Shown piece by piece: positions 5,992 through 6,015 of a stretch of DNA of 6,015 nucleotides. Position 1 is the stretch's first letter. Each line of letters starts with the position of its first letter. The notes below the pieces were generated by a model. The model was not told the origin of the DNA. It made no database searches and worked only from the letters and a program-made list of their open reading frames with translations. The stretch is from Clostridiales bacterium UBA1763. Lineage in GTDB: Bacteria > Bacillota > Clostridia > Oscillospirales > Oscillospiraceae. The stretch spans positions 1-6,015 of the forward strand of contig DCHB01000032.1 in the NCBI GenBank assembly GCA_002314685.1, given 5' to 3'. The translations under genes were made by a program, and so were the position numbers.

Positions 5992-6015
5992 GCGAGAGTG
6001 CTGGAACAGGTAGAC
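5992..6015 (+). tRNA. tRNA-Leu, 5' portion only
   Basis: The last 24 bases fit the start of a class II leucine tRNA. Acceptor 5' strand GCGAGAG is at 5992-5998, the conserved TG linker at 5999-6000, D-stem CTG at 6001-6003, and the D-loop has conserved GG at 6009-6010 followed by TAGAC. The GGTAGAC ending and overall layout match bacterial tRNA-Leu rather than tRNA-Ser. The anticodon, long variable arm and acceptor 3' strand lie beyond the window, so the isoacceptor cannot be named. A near-consensus promoter directly upstream supports a real gene. Confidence 0.85.

Overview
The window looks like a chromosomal housekeeping segment from a Gram-positive anaerobe of the class Clostridia, probably near the Ruminococcaceae/Oscillospiraceae. 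This is inferred from the Firmicutes-type RpoB and RpoC sequences, strong AGGAG-type ribosome binding sites, TTGACA/TATAAT-type promoters, and a tRNA-Leu 5' end resembling clostridial ones. Species cannot be fixed from the sequence alone.

Left part, minus strand: the first 245 codons of rpoC (RNA polymerase beta prime, running off the left edge) follow a complete rpoB (beta, 1240 residues) after a 2-base gap. The two form a translationally close rpoBC unit. No rplL or other ribosomal protein gene lies directly upstream of rpoB, so it appears to have its own promoter (TTGACA, 18 bp, TAGAAT) and a leader of about 145 nt carrying a strong hairpin just before the ribosome binding site.

Middle, 4462 to 4724: a 263-bp divergent intergenic region dense in signals. 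It holds the rpoB promoter and leader hairpin, a weaker candidate plus-strand promoter, several short inverted repeats, and a well-formed plus-strand intrinsic terminator (6-bp GC stem followed directly by seven T) before the next gene. The layout suggests either an attenuated leader for the membrane protein gene or a short independent RNA. It also suggests that the plus-strand transcript crosses the rpoB promoter.

Right part, plus strand: a 405-residue polytopic membrane protein with motifs of the Gpi18-like (COG5542) GT-C glycosyltransferases, probably acting in cell-envelope glycan synthesis. Its stop codon lies inside the -35 hexamer of a near-consensus promoter, which drives a tRNA-Leu gene whose first 24 bases end the window.

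I see no mobile element, CRISPR array, defence cassette or clearly new multi-gene system. The points most worth a second look are the regulatory architecture of the rpoB/glycosyltransferase intergenic region and the tRNA promoter embedded in a coding 3' end.
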